From positions 434,001 to 498,000 of the forward strand of contig CAVSME010000006.1 of the NCBI GenBank assembly GCA_963728985.1: a DNA stretch of 64,000 nt. The letters are read 5' to 3'. Under the pieces are notes generated by a model. The model did no database searches. It was not told the DNA's origin and worked only from the letters and a program-made list of their open reading frames with translations. The position numbers were made by a program, and so were the translations under genes. This document shows, in pieces, positions 8,514 to 16,672 of this stretch (its first letter is position 1; each line of letters starts with the position of its first letter). The stretch is from DASXAI01 sp963728985 (GTDB lineage Bacteria; Actinomycetota; Acidimicrobiia; Acidimicrobiales; Ilumatobacteraceae).

Positions 8514-8932
8514 GCGACGTAGCGTTCGACGTCGAGGCCTCCGAGCGCCTGGAGATCGGCGCCGACGCCGACGTCGTGCGGGTGCGCCAGGCCACGCGCA
8601 CGCTGGCGACGAAGGCGTCGCTGTCGCTCGTCGAGCAGACCAAGGTCGTCACCGCCGCCAGTGAGCTGGCCCGCAATACGCTGGTCCACGGCGGTGGCGG
8701 CGCCGCCGAGCTGGAACTGATCCGCTCCAACCGCCGGTACGGGGTGCGGGCCACGTTCACCGACGAGGGTCCCGGGATCGCCGACGTCGACCTGGCCCTC
8801 GCCGAGGGGTACACCACTGGATCCGGCCTCGGCCTGGGGTTGTCGGGCTCGCGCCGTCTGGTGGACGAGTTCGAGCTCCAGACCGATCCGGGCGCCGGTA
8901 CCCGGGTGACGATCATCAAGTGGGGCCGGTAG
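8510..8932 (+). CDS. rsbT: RsbT-like serine/threonine kinase
   Basis: A 140-residue GHKL ATPase. N-box SELARNTLVHGGGG (Asn56), G1 box DEGPGI and a glycine-rich lid GSGLGLGLSGSRRL are intact. The GTG start at 8510 overlaps the rsbS stop by four bases. RsbT phosphorylates RsbS/RsbR under stress, leaves the stressosome and activates an RsbU-type PP2C phosphatase; the REC-PP2C gene at 11678 is the natural candidate target. Order and overlaps with rsbR, rsbS and the ATPase-phosphatase fusion gene show that all belong to one transcript. Confidence 0.92.
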   Translation: MSDVAFDVEASERLEIGADADVVRVRQATRTLATKASLSLVEQTKVVTAASELARNTLVHGGGGAAELELIRSNRRYGVRATFTDEGPGIADVDLALAEGYTTGSGLGLGLSGSRRLVDEFELQTDPGAGTRVTIIKWGR

Positions 8933-8937
8933 GAGCC

Positions 8938-9936
8938 GTGCACGCCGGGGAGACCGAGTGGTTCCGCATCGACGACGAAAGTGCCATCGGCGCCGCCCGC
9001 CGGGCCGCGATCCGGATGGCCGACGGGATCCATCTGTCGGCGTCGCGCTCGGGAGAGACTGCCATCGTGGTCACCGAGATGGCGACGAACCTCCGCCGCC
9101 ATGCCGACGAGGGTGCACTAGTCATCCGCGTCCTGCGCGATGGCGAGCGAGCCGGCGTGAACATCGTGGCCATGGACGCCGGCCCCGGGATGTCGAATCC
9201 GCATCGATCGACCGGTGACGGCTACTCGACCGGCGACACCCTGGGCATCGGGCTGGGCGCCATCGAGCGCCTGTCGTCCTGGTCTGACAGCGTCTCGATC
9301 CCGGGCGAGGGCACCGTCCTGGCATCGGAGATCTGGGAGGGCCGCGCTCCACCCCGCCCATCGCTGGGCTGGCTCACCCGCGCGCTGGCGGGCGAAGAAG
9401 TCTGTGGAGACGCTGTTGCCGTCAGGCACGATGACGGCCGTACGGTCGTGCTCGTGGTGGATGGCCTCGGTCATGGTCCACTGGCGGCGCGGGCGGCCAC
9501 GGCCGCCGTGCGGGCCTTCGACGAGCACCCGGGCACGACGGCGGGTGCCGTCATCGAGGATCTGCATCGAGCGCTCAGCGGCACTCGCGGTGCTGCGCTG
9601 GCCGTGGCCGACATCGACGCGCGGGCCCGGACGGTGACGTTTGCCGGCATCGGCAACATCGCCGGTTGGGTCGTCGATCACGAGACCCGTCGCGGCATGA
9701 TCTCGGCGCCAGGCATCGCGGGTCACAAGACGCGGCGCATCCAGGAGTGGCGCTACGACCTGCCGGCCGGCGGCCGGGTCGTCCTGCACAGCGACGGCCT
9801 CACCGGCAAATGGACAGCCAGCCCGGCCTTGCTCGCGCGCGACCCCATCTTGGGCGCCGCCGTACTGCTGCGCGACGCGGGTACCCGGCACGATGACGCG
9901 TCGGTCGTGGTGGCGGAGGCGTCGTGGACATCGTGA
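8938..9936 (+). CDS. Fusion of RsbT/RsbW-type ATPase domain and RsbX-type PP2C phosphatase
   Basis: About 332 residues. The first 130 form a GHKL ATPase with N-box TEMATNLRRHADEG (Asn51) and G-box DAGPGM. The remaining part is a compact PP2C-like phosphatase with AVRHDDGRTVVLVVDGLGHGPLAA, FAGIGNIAGW and LHSDGLTGKW, characteristic of RsbX/SpoIIE-type enzymes. Kinase-like and phosphatase-like halves are thus in one chain. The placement after RsbRST fits a stressosome reset role for the phosphatase. The start could also be the GTG at 8920, overlapping rsbT; the GTG at 8938 sits just after TAGGAG and is preferred. The 3' end overlaps the histidine kinase gene. Confidence 0.85.
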   Translation: MHAGETEWFRIDDESAIGAARRAAIRMADGIHLSASRSGETAIVVTEMATNLRRHADEGALVIRVLRDGERAGVNIVAMDAGPGMSNPHRSTGDGYSTGDTLGIGLGAIERLSSWSDSVSIPGEGTVLASEIWEGRAPPRPSLGWLTRALAGEEVCGDAVAVRHDDGRTVVLVVDGLGHGPLAARAATAAVRAFDEHPGTTAGAVIEDLHRALSGTRGAALAVADIDARARTVTFAGIGNIAGWVVDHETRRGMISAPGIAGHKTRRIQEWRYDLPAGGRVVLHSDGLTGKWTASPALLARDPILGAAVLLRDAGTRHDDASVVVAEASWTS

Positions 9937-11681
9937 CGATGGAAGCCCGCCGGCCCGAGGACCTGCTCGCCGTGCGCTCGGCGAGCAGGGCGATCACCGC
10001 CCGCCTCGGCCTCGACGAGACCGACCAGGTGCGGCTGGCCACCGCCCTGAGCGAGATCGGTCGCGAAGTCCTGGGGACGGGCGCTGACAACGAAGTGGTC
10101 TTCCGGATCGATGTCGCGCCGGTGCCGGTCGTTGCCGTTTCGTTCGTCGTCGGCGCCAAGGAGATGGATCTCTCGGCGGCGCCGGGCATCCTCGCCGCCC
10201 GGCGGCTGGTCGACGAGGTGCGTGTGCGCAACGACGTAGAGGACCGACGCATCGAGGTCGTGAAGACGATCCCGGCCCGCGGCGTCAGCGTCGACGCGAA
10301 GCACCTCGCCGCAGTGGTCCGGTCGGCCGTGCCCACGTCGCCGATCGAGGAGCTCTGGAACCAGAACCGCCAGCTGGCGATGGCGCTGACCGAGGTGCGG
10401 GCCAAGCAGGAGGAGACCCTGCGGCTCAACGCCGAGCTGGAGGAGACGAACAGCGGGGTCATGGCCATGTACAGCCAGCTCAGCGAAGAGCTGGAAGAGA
10501 CCAACCGAGGTGTCGTCGCCCTGTACGCCGAACTGGACGACAAGAGCGTGCAGCTGCAGGAAGCGAGCAAGGCGAAGAACCGGTTCTTCACCGCCGTCAG
10601 CCATGAGTTGCGGACGCCGGTCAACTCGGTCCTGGCGCTGACACGCGTCTTGAACGAGCACGACGCCGATCCGCTCACCGATGATCAGCGTCATCAGGTC
10701 GAACTGATCGCCGCCGCCGCCGGCAATCTGGGCGAGCTGGTGAACCAGCTGCTGGACATCGCCAAGGCCGAAGCCGGGCGGCTCGAGCCCGAGGTGGAGC
10801 CGGTCGATCTCGTCGCGCTCACCGCTGACCTGCGCGGCTCGCTACGGGCCCTCGTCGACGAGGAGCGCGTAGCGTTGGTCGTCACCGTGGACCCCGCCGT
10901 GCCGGCCATCGAGACCGACCGTGTGCTGGTCGGTCAGATCCTGCGCAACCTGCTCGTCAACGCCGTGCGCTTCACCGAGGCCGGCGAGATCCGCCTCAGT
11001 GCCCGGCTCACGGAGCCCGCTCAGCACGTCGAGATCGAGGTGTCCGACACCGGCATCGGCATTGCCCCCGAACACCAGGAGAGCGTCTTCGAGGAGTTCT
11101 TCCAAGTCCGCGGTCCGCGGCAGGCGCGGTCGCGCGGCACCGGCCTCGGCCTGGCCCACAGCCGGCGACTGGCCGAAGCCCTTGGCGGCAACGTCAGCCT
11201 GCGCAGCGAAGTCGGCGCCGGCAGCACGTTCACCGTCGTGCTCCCGGTGCACTGGAACGCCGCCATGGCCACCGGCAGCGGCTGGACGGCCCCGGCTGCG
11301 GTGCCCGCCCGCTCGGTGCTCGTCGTCGACGACGACGAGGGCTTCCGCACCGCGTTGCGGGGCATGCTCCAGGGTCTGTCGCATCGCGTCAGCGAAGCCT
11401 CGGGCGGGGAGGAGGCGCTCACGATGATGGCCGCGAGCCGTCCGGACGTGGTGTTCCTCGACCTGCGCATGCCCGATCTCGACGGGGCGGGGGTCGTGGC
11501 CCGCATGGCCACCGAGCCTCATCTTCGTGACGTGCCGGTCGTGATCGTCACGTCCGTCGACCTCGGCATCGATGTCCGCGCCAACGTCGGCCGGGCCCAC
11601 GTCCTCCTGGCCAAGGCCGAGGTCACCCACGAGCGGGTCGAAGCGGTGCTGGCCAGCCTCGACGAGGCGACCGTGCCATGA
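9933..11681 (+). CDS. Hybrid histidine kinase with degenerate N-terminal ATPase domain and C-terminal receiver
   Basis: About 582 residues. Residues 1-115 resemble an RsbT-type GHKL domain, but the N-box reads SEIGREVL, with Glu where Asn is expected, so ATP binding is doubtful. A coiled coil (about 140-215) follows, with a duplicated segment (EETNSGVMAMY and EETNRGVVALY). The HisKA domain has phospho-acceptor His224 in FFTAVSHELRTP, and the catalytic domain has N-box LLVNAVRFT, G1 DTGIGI and G2 GTGLGLAHS. The C-terminal receiver has VVDDDE and acceptor Asp510 in FLDLRMPD. No membrane segment is present. The GTG at 9933 gives a GTGA overlap with the upstream stop; GTG 9924 is an alternative. 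Confidence 0.85.
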   Translation: MTMEARRPEDLLAVRSASRAITARLGLDETDQVRLATALSEIGREVLGTGADNEVVFRIDVAPVPVVAVSFVVGAKEMDLSAAPGILAARRLVDEVRVRNDVEDRRIEVVKTIPARGVSVDAKHLAAVVRSAVPTSPIEELWNQNRQLAMALTEVRAKQEETLRLNAELEETNSGVMAMYSQLSEELEETNRGVVALYAELDDKSVQLQEASKAKNRFFTAVSHELRTPVNSVLALTRVLNEHDADPLTDDQRHQVELIAAAAGNLGELVNQLLDIAKAEAGRLEPEVEPVDLVALTADLRGSLRALVDEERVALVVTVDPAVPAIETDRVLVGQILRNLLVNAVRFTEAGEIRLSARLTEPAQHVEIEVSDTGIGIAPEHQESVFEEFFQVRGPRQARSRGTGLGLAHSRRLAEALGGNVSLRSEVGAGSTFTVVLPVHWNAAMATGSGWTAPAAVPARSVLVVDDDEGFRTALRGMLQGLSHRVSEASGGEEALTMMAASRPDVVFLDLRMPDLDGAGVVARMATEPHLRDVPVVIVTSVDLGIDVRANVGRAHVLLAKAEVTHERVEAVLASLDEATVP

Positions 11682-13369
11682 GTAGCGTTCCGGCCGAGGT
11701 GCAGGGCCGCCTGCTGCTGCTGGTGGACGACAACGAGACCACCCGCTACGTCTTCGGACGGTGGTTGCGGCGGGCCGGCTTCGACGTGATCGAGGCGAGC
11801 ACCGGGGCCGAGGCCTTCACCATCCTGGCCACCACGCTGCCCGACCTCGCGGTGCTCGACGTCAACCTGCCCGACGCCAGCGGGTTCGACATCCTCGCCT
11901 ACATCAAGAAGCGGGACGAGTCGGTACCGGTCATCCATGTCTCGGCCACCTTCATCGAGGTCGGGGACCGCTCGGCCGGGCTGCAGCGGGGCGCCGACGC
12001 GTACCTGATCGAGCCCGTCGAGCGGGAGGAGCTGCTGGCGACCGTGGTGGCGCTACTGCGGTACTCGACCGCTCGCCGGTCTGCCGAGCGGCTGTCCGCT
12101 CAACTGACCACTCTCCACGCCGGCTCGGTCGACATGCACGGCGCCACCACGGTCGGCGAGCTCACGGCGGTGAGCGCGAGCGCTGCCGCTCGCCTGCTCG
12201 GCCGCCGCGTCGCCATCGCCGCCCATGCCGAGAACGAGGGCACGATCGCCGTCGCCGAGCCCTCTGGGGCCCACGTCGAGGCGCCGTACCGGCCCGGCGC
12301 GCTGCTCGAGTCGGCGCCGCCCGGCGTCGCCGCTCGCGCCGGCGTGGTGACGACCGTCGTGATCGAGGACTTCTCGCCGCCCGTCGATCTGCGCGAGCTC
12401 CTCGGCAGCATGGCCGGCGGACCGGTCGAGGCCATCATCACCCGTCACCGGTTGGGTTCCGGGGTGGCCGGCCTCCTCGTCGAGGGCGGCCTCACCGCCG
12501 AGTCGGACCGCCTCCTGGCGGCCCAGATCGTGCGCTCCGTCGCCGTCGCCGTCGACAACCTCCGCCTCTACGAAGTCGAGCGTGAGGTGGCGCTCACCCT
12601 CCAGCGGGCGTTGCTCCCCGACCGTTCACCGAGGGTCCCCGGGCTGGACATCGCCACGCGGTACGTCGCTGGTGGTGACCACAACGAGATCGGCGGCGAC
12701 TTCTACGAGGCGTTCGCCATCGACGACGAACGAGTCGGCCTGGCCATCGGTGACGTCCAGGGCCATTCGCTGGAGGCGGCCACGGTCATGGGCGACCTGC
12801 GCACCTCGCTACGGGCCTACACCATCGAAGGCCTCGAACCCGCCGCCGTCGTCGAGCGGACGAACCGGCTCTTCCGTCGCTTCAGCCCCAACCTGATCGC
12901 CACGTTGTGCTTCGCGGTGCTGGAACCGGCGACGCGGCACCTCACGGTCGTGAACGCCGGCCACCTGCCGCCGCTGGTCGTGACACGCCGAGGGACATGG
13001 TGGCTCACGGGGGGCAGCACGCTGCTCGGCGCCGAAAGCGTCGCACCACAGGCGACCGTGGTGCAGCTGCCGCCGGCGGCCTCGGTCGTGTTCGTCACGG
13101 ACGGGCTGGTCGAGCGGCGCGACCGGTCCCTCGATGTCGGGCTGCGGACGATGGTCGATGCCATGCGGGGCCCATGGGTGGACGATGTCGACACGATGTG
13201 CCAGGTCCTGCTCGACCGGTGCCGGCCGGCACGGGGCACCGACATCGACGACATCGCCATCATGGTCGTGCGGACCAGTGATGGCGCGGCAGCGACCGAT
13301 GAGGCGCCCCGGGTGATCTCCGGACAGCCGATCGTGGTCGAGCGCGCTGATCAGCCGCCCGGGACGTAG
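11678..13369 (+). CDS. Response regulator-PP2C phosphatase (RsbU/RsbP-like)
   Basis: 563 residues. An N-terminal receiver domain (about 10-130) has LLVDDNE and phospho-acceptor Asp61 in VLDVNLPD. A GAF-like or linker region (about 140-300) with little motif content follows. The C-terminal SpoIIE/RsbU PP2C domain (about 310-545) has QRALLPDR, GGDFYEAF, IGDVQGHSLEAA, NAGHLPPLV and FVTDGLVERR. Metal-binding aspartates are in place. It overlaps the hybrid kinase gene by four bases (ATGA), so it probably receives phosphate from that kinase and acts as the output phosphatase of the locus, dephosphorylating a STAS antagonist. Its last 19 bases overlap the end of the convergent LDTR-repeat gene. Confidence 0.9.
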   Translation: MSSVPAEVQGRLLLLVDDNETTRYVFGRWLRRAGFDVIEASTGAEAFTILATTLPDLAVLDVNLPDASGFDILAYIKKRDESVPVIHVSATFIEVGDRSAGLQRGADAYLIEPVEREELLATVVALLRYSTARRSAERLSAQLTTLHAGSVDMHGATTVGELTAVSASAAARLLGRRVAIAAHAENEGTIAVAEPSGAHVEAPYRPGALLESAPPGVAARAGVVTTVVIEDFSPPVDLRELLGSMAGGPVEAIITRHRLGSGVAGLLVEGGLTAESDRLLAAQIVRSVAVAVDNLRLYEVEREVALTLQRALLPDRSPRVPGLDIATRYVAGGDHNEIGGDFYEAFAIDDERVGLAIGDVQGHSLEAATVMGDLRTSLRAYTIEGLEPAAVVERTNRLFRRFSPNLIATLCFAVLEPATRHLTVVNAGHLPPLVVTRRGTWWLTGGSTLLGAESVAPQATVVQLPPAASVVFVTDGLVERRDRSLDVGLRTMVDAMRGPWVDDVDTMCQVLLDRCRPARGTDIDDIAIMVVRTSDGAAATDEAPRVISGQPIVVERADQPPGT

Positions 13370-14607
13370 TAGCCGTTCAAGTCGGCGACGATCTGCGTTC
13401 CGGCGAAGGCGAAGAAGCAGATGTTCCCGCCGGCCCCCACCTTTGCCTTCACCAGGTTGGCCTTGTCGACGCCGACGACGAAGTTGATGTTCGACGCCAG
13501 CGGACGGGGTCGGCCGCACGGGAACACGGTGACGAACCCGCGGCCCTCCGCGTCGGTGACCGTCACGTTCAGCAGCACGGCACGGGCCCCGTCCGGGATG
13601 CCGCCGGCGCCGGCGACGTGCAGGAAGAACACCGAGCCGTGGCCGATGGGTCCGGGCCGCGAGTCGACGACGCCAGTGCCGTCGCGAGTGTCGAGCACCC
13701 GCACAGGGTCGATGGGCACGAGGTCGACGCCCGGGGCGGGTGAGAAGTAGCCCTGCACGTCGGCCACGAGGTCGACGGCGCTGTTGGCCACGAAGCAGAT
13801 GCGCCCGTCGTTCGGGACCCGTACCGTGACGAGGTTGGAGACCTCCGGCGTCGACGGATCGAAGTTGATGTTCGACGAGCCGGGGCGGGGCCGGTCGCAC
13901 GGGAAGACCGTCGCGTAGCCGGCGCTGGCGACGTCGGCCGCCGCCACGTTGAGGGTGACGGCGCGCACGCTTCCGTCATCGGGCACACCGCCGGCACCGC
14001 CGATGTCGACGGCGAGCACGTCGCCCGCGGCCAGTGGCCCCGCGGGGCGGCCGGCGAGACCAGTGCCGTCTCGGGTGTCGAGCACGCGCGCCGGGTCGAG
14101 CTCGTGGTAGTGGAAGCCGGGCACGGCAGCGAAGTCGTCGGCGTACCAGCCCGAGAGGTCGGCGACGATCTGCACGCCGCGGTTGGCGAAGAAGCAGACC
14201 GTGCCCTGCCGGCCCACCTTGGCCGTCACCAGGTTGGCGGCGTTCACGCCCTGGGTGAAGTTCAGGTTGGACGCGTAGGGCCGTGGCTCGTCGCATGGGT
14301 AGGTGGTGATGTAGCCCCGCCCGGGTGCCTCCGTCGCGGTCACGTTCAGCACCACGGCACCGGCTCCGGTCGTGGGGACGCCGGCCACGCCGGCGATCTC
14401 GAGGGTGGTGATCTGGCCCATGCCGAACGGGCCGGGGCGCTGCTCGGCCACGCCTGTTCCGTCGCGGGTGTCGAGCACCCGCACGGGATCGAGTGGGGTG
14501 AACGTCCCCCGCACCGGCACCGCCGCGCCGGCCGATCCCGTCGCGATCCCCACACCGCCGAGCATGGCCGCTACCGCCGCCAGAAGTCCCCACCGTCGTG
14601 CCCGCAT
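13351..14607 (-). CDS. Secreted LDTR-repeat surface protein
   Basis: 418 residues from the ATG at 14607, which has AAGGAG six bases upstream; longer in-frame starts lack a signal sequence. A signal peptide (MRARRWGLLAAVAAMLGGVG..., cleavage after AGA) is followed by three homologous modules of about 125 residues. Each opens with a DPxRVLDTRDGTG motif, has a middle ...FPCxxPRPxxSNxNF block, and closes with ...CFxAxxxxxxVADLxGxY. Each module holds two conserved cysteines, probably disulphide-bonded. Such repeats are widespread in surface proteins of Acidimicrobiia and relatives; function is unknown, with a beta-rich adhesion or S-layer-like role plausible. A second protein with these modules is encoded at 36797-38824. 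Confidence 0.87.
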   Translation of the reverse strand: MRARRWGLLAAVAAMLGGVGIATGSAGAAVPVRGTFTPLDPVRVLDTRDGTGVAEQRPGPFGMGQITTLEIAGVAGVPTTGAGAVVLNVTATEAPGRGYITTYPCDEPRPYASNLNFTQGVNAANLVTAKVGRQGTVCFFANRGVQIVADLSGWYADDFAAVPGFHYHELDPARVLDTRDGTGLAGRPAGPLAAGDVLAVDIGGAGGVPDDGSVRAVTLNVAAADVASAGYATVFPCDRPRPGSSNINFDPSTPEVSNLVTVRVPNDGRICFVANSAVDLVADVQGYFSPAPGVDLVPIDPVRVLDTRDGTGVVDSRPGPIGHGSVFFLHVAGAGGIPDGARAVLLNVTVTDAEGRGFVTVFPCGRPRPLASNINFVVGVDKANLVKAKVGAGGNICFFAFAGTQIVADLNGYYVPGG

Positions 14608-14728
14608 GTCCCGCTCCTTCCGCACCCGAACCGACCGCGCCCCGGTGGTTCGAGGGAACAGACGGCGCAGCGGTGCCGCCATCACGGCCGCGCCGCACAC
14701 CGGTTGCGCGGTGGCAGATGGGACGGCA

Positions 14729-16291
14729 ATGCTGCCGCCCGTGACGGCGCGGACGGTGACATCGTGGCTGGCCGAGCTGGCGGCGGAGCGGGGGCCGGCG
14801 ACGGCGGTGGTGACCGCCGGTCAGGAGCTGACGTTCGCCGACCTGGAGCTTCGCAGCACCCGGCTCGCCGGTGGGCTGCATGGCCTCGGCGTCCGGCCCG
14901 GCCACCGTGTCGGTGTGTTCCTGCCGAACGGCGCCGCCGGCATCGAGCTGTTCTTCGCCCTCGCCCGCCTCGGTGCCGTGGCCATCGGTGTGAACACCCG
15001 CTACCGGGCCGACGACCTGCGCCACATCCTCGAGGTGTCCGAGGCCAAGGTGCTGGTGAGCCCCGTCGACTTCCTCGGCATCGACTTCGAGGGCATCGTC
15101 GCCGAGGCGACGTCCACCATGGCGGCACCGCCGCACGTCGTGTGGCCCGGCGAGCTGCGCTCCCTCGCCGCCTGTGAGCCGCACTGGGCCGACGACGCCC
15201 AGCCCGACGATCTGGTGGTGGCCTTCACCACGTCCGGCACCACCGGACGCCCGAAGCTGGCCGCCCACGACCACGCCAGCCTCGTTCGTCACCTGGGGAT
15301 CGCTGCCCGGTCGTTCGGTGTCGAGCCCGACGACACCGGGCTCCTCGCCGTCCCGCTGTGCGGCACCTTCGGTCTCATCAGCGTGCTGACCATGTTCGCC
15401 GGCGGCGCCCGCGTTGTGGTGCCCGACCGCTTCGAGGCGGCGTCGGCGGCAGCGCTCATGGCGGAGCACCGCGTCACCCATCTGAACGCCTCCGATGACA
15501 TGCTGATCGGCTTGATCGACGCCGCCCGCGCTGCCGGTCTCGACCTGAGCGCGTGGCGCGAAGGCGTCTTCGCCGAGTTCACCAACCAGGGCCGGGCGGC
15601 GGTCGAGGCCGGCGACAGCGTCGGCGCGCGTCTGACGGGTGTGTACGGCTCGTCAGAGACGTACGCGTTCCTCGCGCACCGGTTGGCCGGCGAGCCGGCC
15701 GAGGCGCGAGCGCGCAACGGCGGGACCCTCGTCGACGAGGCGATGGCGGTGCGCACGGCCGATCCAGTGACCGGCGCCGTCACCGCTGCGGGCGAGCAAG
15801 GCGAGCTGCAGTTCTCCGGGCCGAGCGTGCTGCGCCAGCATCTCGGCAACCCCGAAGCCACCGGCAACGCGTTCACCCCCGACGGGTGGATGCGGACTGG
15901 CGATGTCGGCATCTGCGACCCGGACGGGCGCAGCTTCGTCTACCTGGCTCGCCTCGGAGACGCGCTGCGCCTCGCCGGCTTCCTCACCGACCCCGTGGAG
16001 ATCGAGCGCCGTCTGCTGCTCCATCCCGGAGTGCTCGCCGCGCAGGTCGTCGGCGTCGCCGGGCCCGGGGGCGGCGATGTCGCCGTCGCCTTCGTCGTGC
16101 CCGCCGATGAGGCGCCGGCCGAGGCCGAGCTCGTCTCTCACTGCGCCGCTGCGCTGGCCAACTACAAGGTGCCCCGCCGGGTGGTGCTGGTGGCGGCGTT
16201 CCCGACGGTCGACGGCGCCAACGGCGTCAAGATCCGCAAGAGCGAGCTGCGGGACATGGCCCACGACGTCCTCAGCACACCACCACGCTGA
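14729..16291 (+). CDS. Class I AMP-forming acyl-CoA ligase
   Basis: About 520 residues. The adenylation signature is TTSGTTGRPKLA (P-loop), the A5 motif is GVYGSSETYAF, GWMRTGDVG follows, and the C-terminal domain has LARLGDALRLAGF and the catalytic lysine region GVKIRKSELRD. ATG 14729 is chosen; GTG 14711 and GTG 14741 are also in frame. The product would activate a carboxylic acid as acyl-AMP and then acyl-CoA. The substrate cannot be read from the sequence. Replacement of the usual acidic GRxKD loop by a LGDALR sequence is a mild departure from the family. It is divergent from the LDTR-repeat gene, with 121 bases between starts. Confidence 0.88.
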   Translation: MLPPVTARTVTSWLAELAAERGPATAVVTAGQELTFADLELRSTRLAGGLHGLGVRPGHRVGVFLPNGAAGIELFFALARLGAVAIGVNTRYRADDLRHILEVSEAKVLVSPVDFLGIDFEGIVAEATSTMAAPPHVVWPGELRSLAACEPHWADDAQPDDLVVAFTTSGTTGRPKLAAHDHASLVRHLGIAARSFGVEPDDTGLLAVPLCGTFGLISVLTMFAGGARVVVPDRFEAASAAALMAEHRVTHLNASDDMLIGLIDAARAAGLDLSAWREGVFAEFTNQGRAAVEAGDSVGARLTGVYGSSETYAFLAHRLAGEPAEARARNGGTLVDEAMAVRTADPVTGAVTAAGEQGELQFSGPSVLRQHLGNPEATGNAFTPDGWMRTGDVGICDPDGRSFVYLARLGDALRLAGFLTDPVEIERRLLLHPGVLAAQVVGVAGPGGGDVAVAFVVPADEAPAEAELVSHCAAALANYKVPRRVVLVAAFPTVDGANGVKIRKSELRDMAHDVLSTPPR

Positions 16292-16619
16292 CGCGGTTGG
16301 CGACCGTGCGCCACCAGCTGTCGTCCATCCGGCAGATGCGGGTGCCGAGCTCGTTGTGACCGTGGCCGGCTTCGCCTTCTTCGTCAGAAGGGCGGGCATG
16401 ACGCCGAGGAGCAGACCGACGACCAGACCGATGCCGAGCATGGCGACGGCGCGAGGCCGGCCGCTCCATGACACGAGGCCGTGCGGTGGCCCGCACGGGC
16501 TGCAGGAGCTCCTGGACGATGCCGTTCATGTAGATGGCGAGTGAGACCCCGCCGTACAGCACGACGGCGAAGCGCACCTCGCTGGTGGCGTCGTACTGAC
16601 CGGCTTCGCTGATCCCCAC
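16272..16619 (-). pseudogene. Decayed patatin-like phospholipase remnant
   Basis: The minus-strand frame from 16619 encodes SEVRFAVVLYGGVSLAIYMN followed by GIVQELLQPVRATA, which by family recall is the start of patatin-like (DUF3376-type) proteins, including the oxyanion-hole glycine pair. After about 48 residues the frame turns Arg-rich and meaningless. In another frame (about 16474-16335) a clean hydrophobic segment appears (AVAMLGIGLVVGLLLGVMPALL), and then the first frame again looks coding (RMDDSWWRTVANRV) before a stop at 16272. The catalytic Ser and Asp regions are absent. This fits an internally deleted, frameshifted remnant of a gene normally several hundred residues longer. Confidence 0.45.
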
Positions 16620-16672
16620 GATCCCCCCAGGCGACGTCGATGGCTCCGGGTGGCCCGCAGTTGATCACACGC

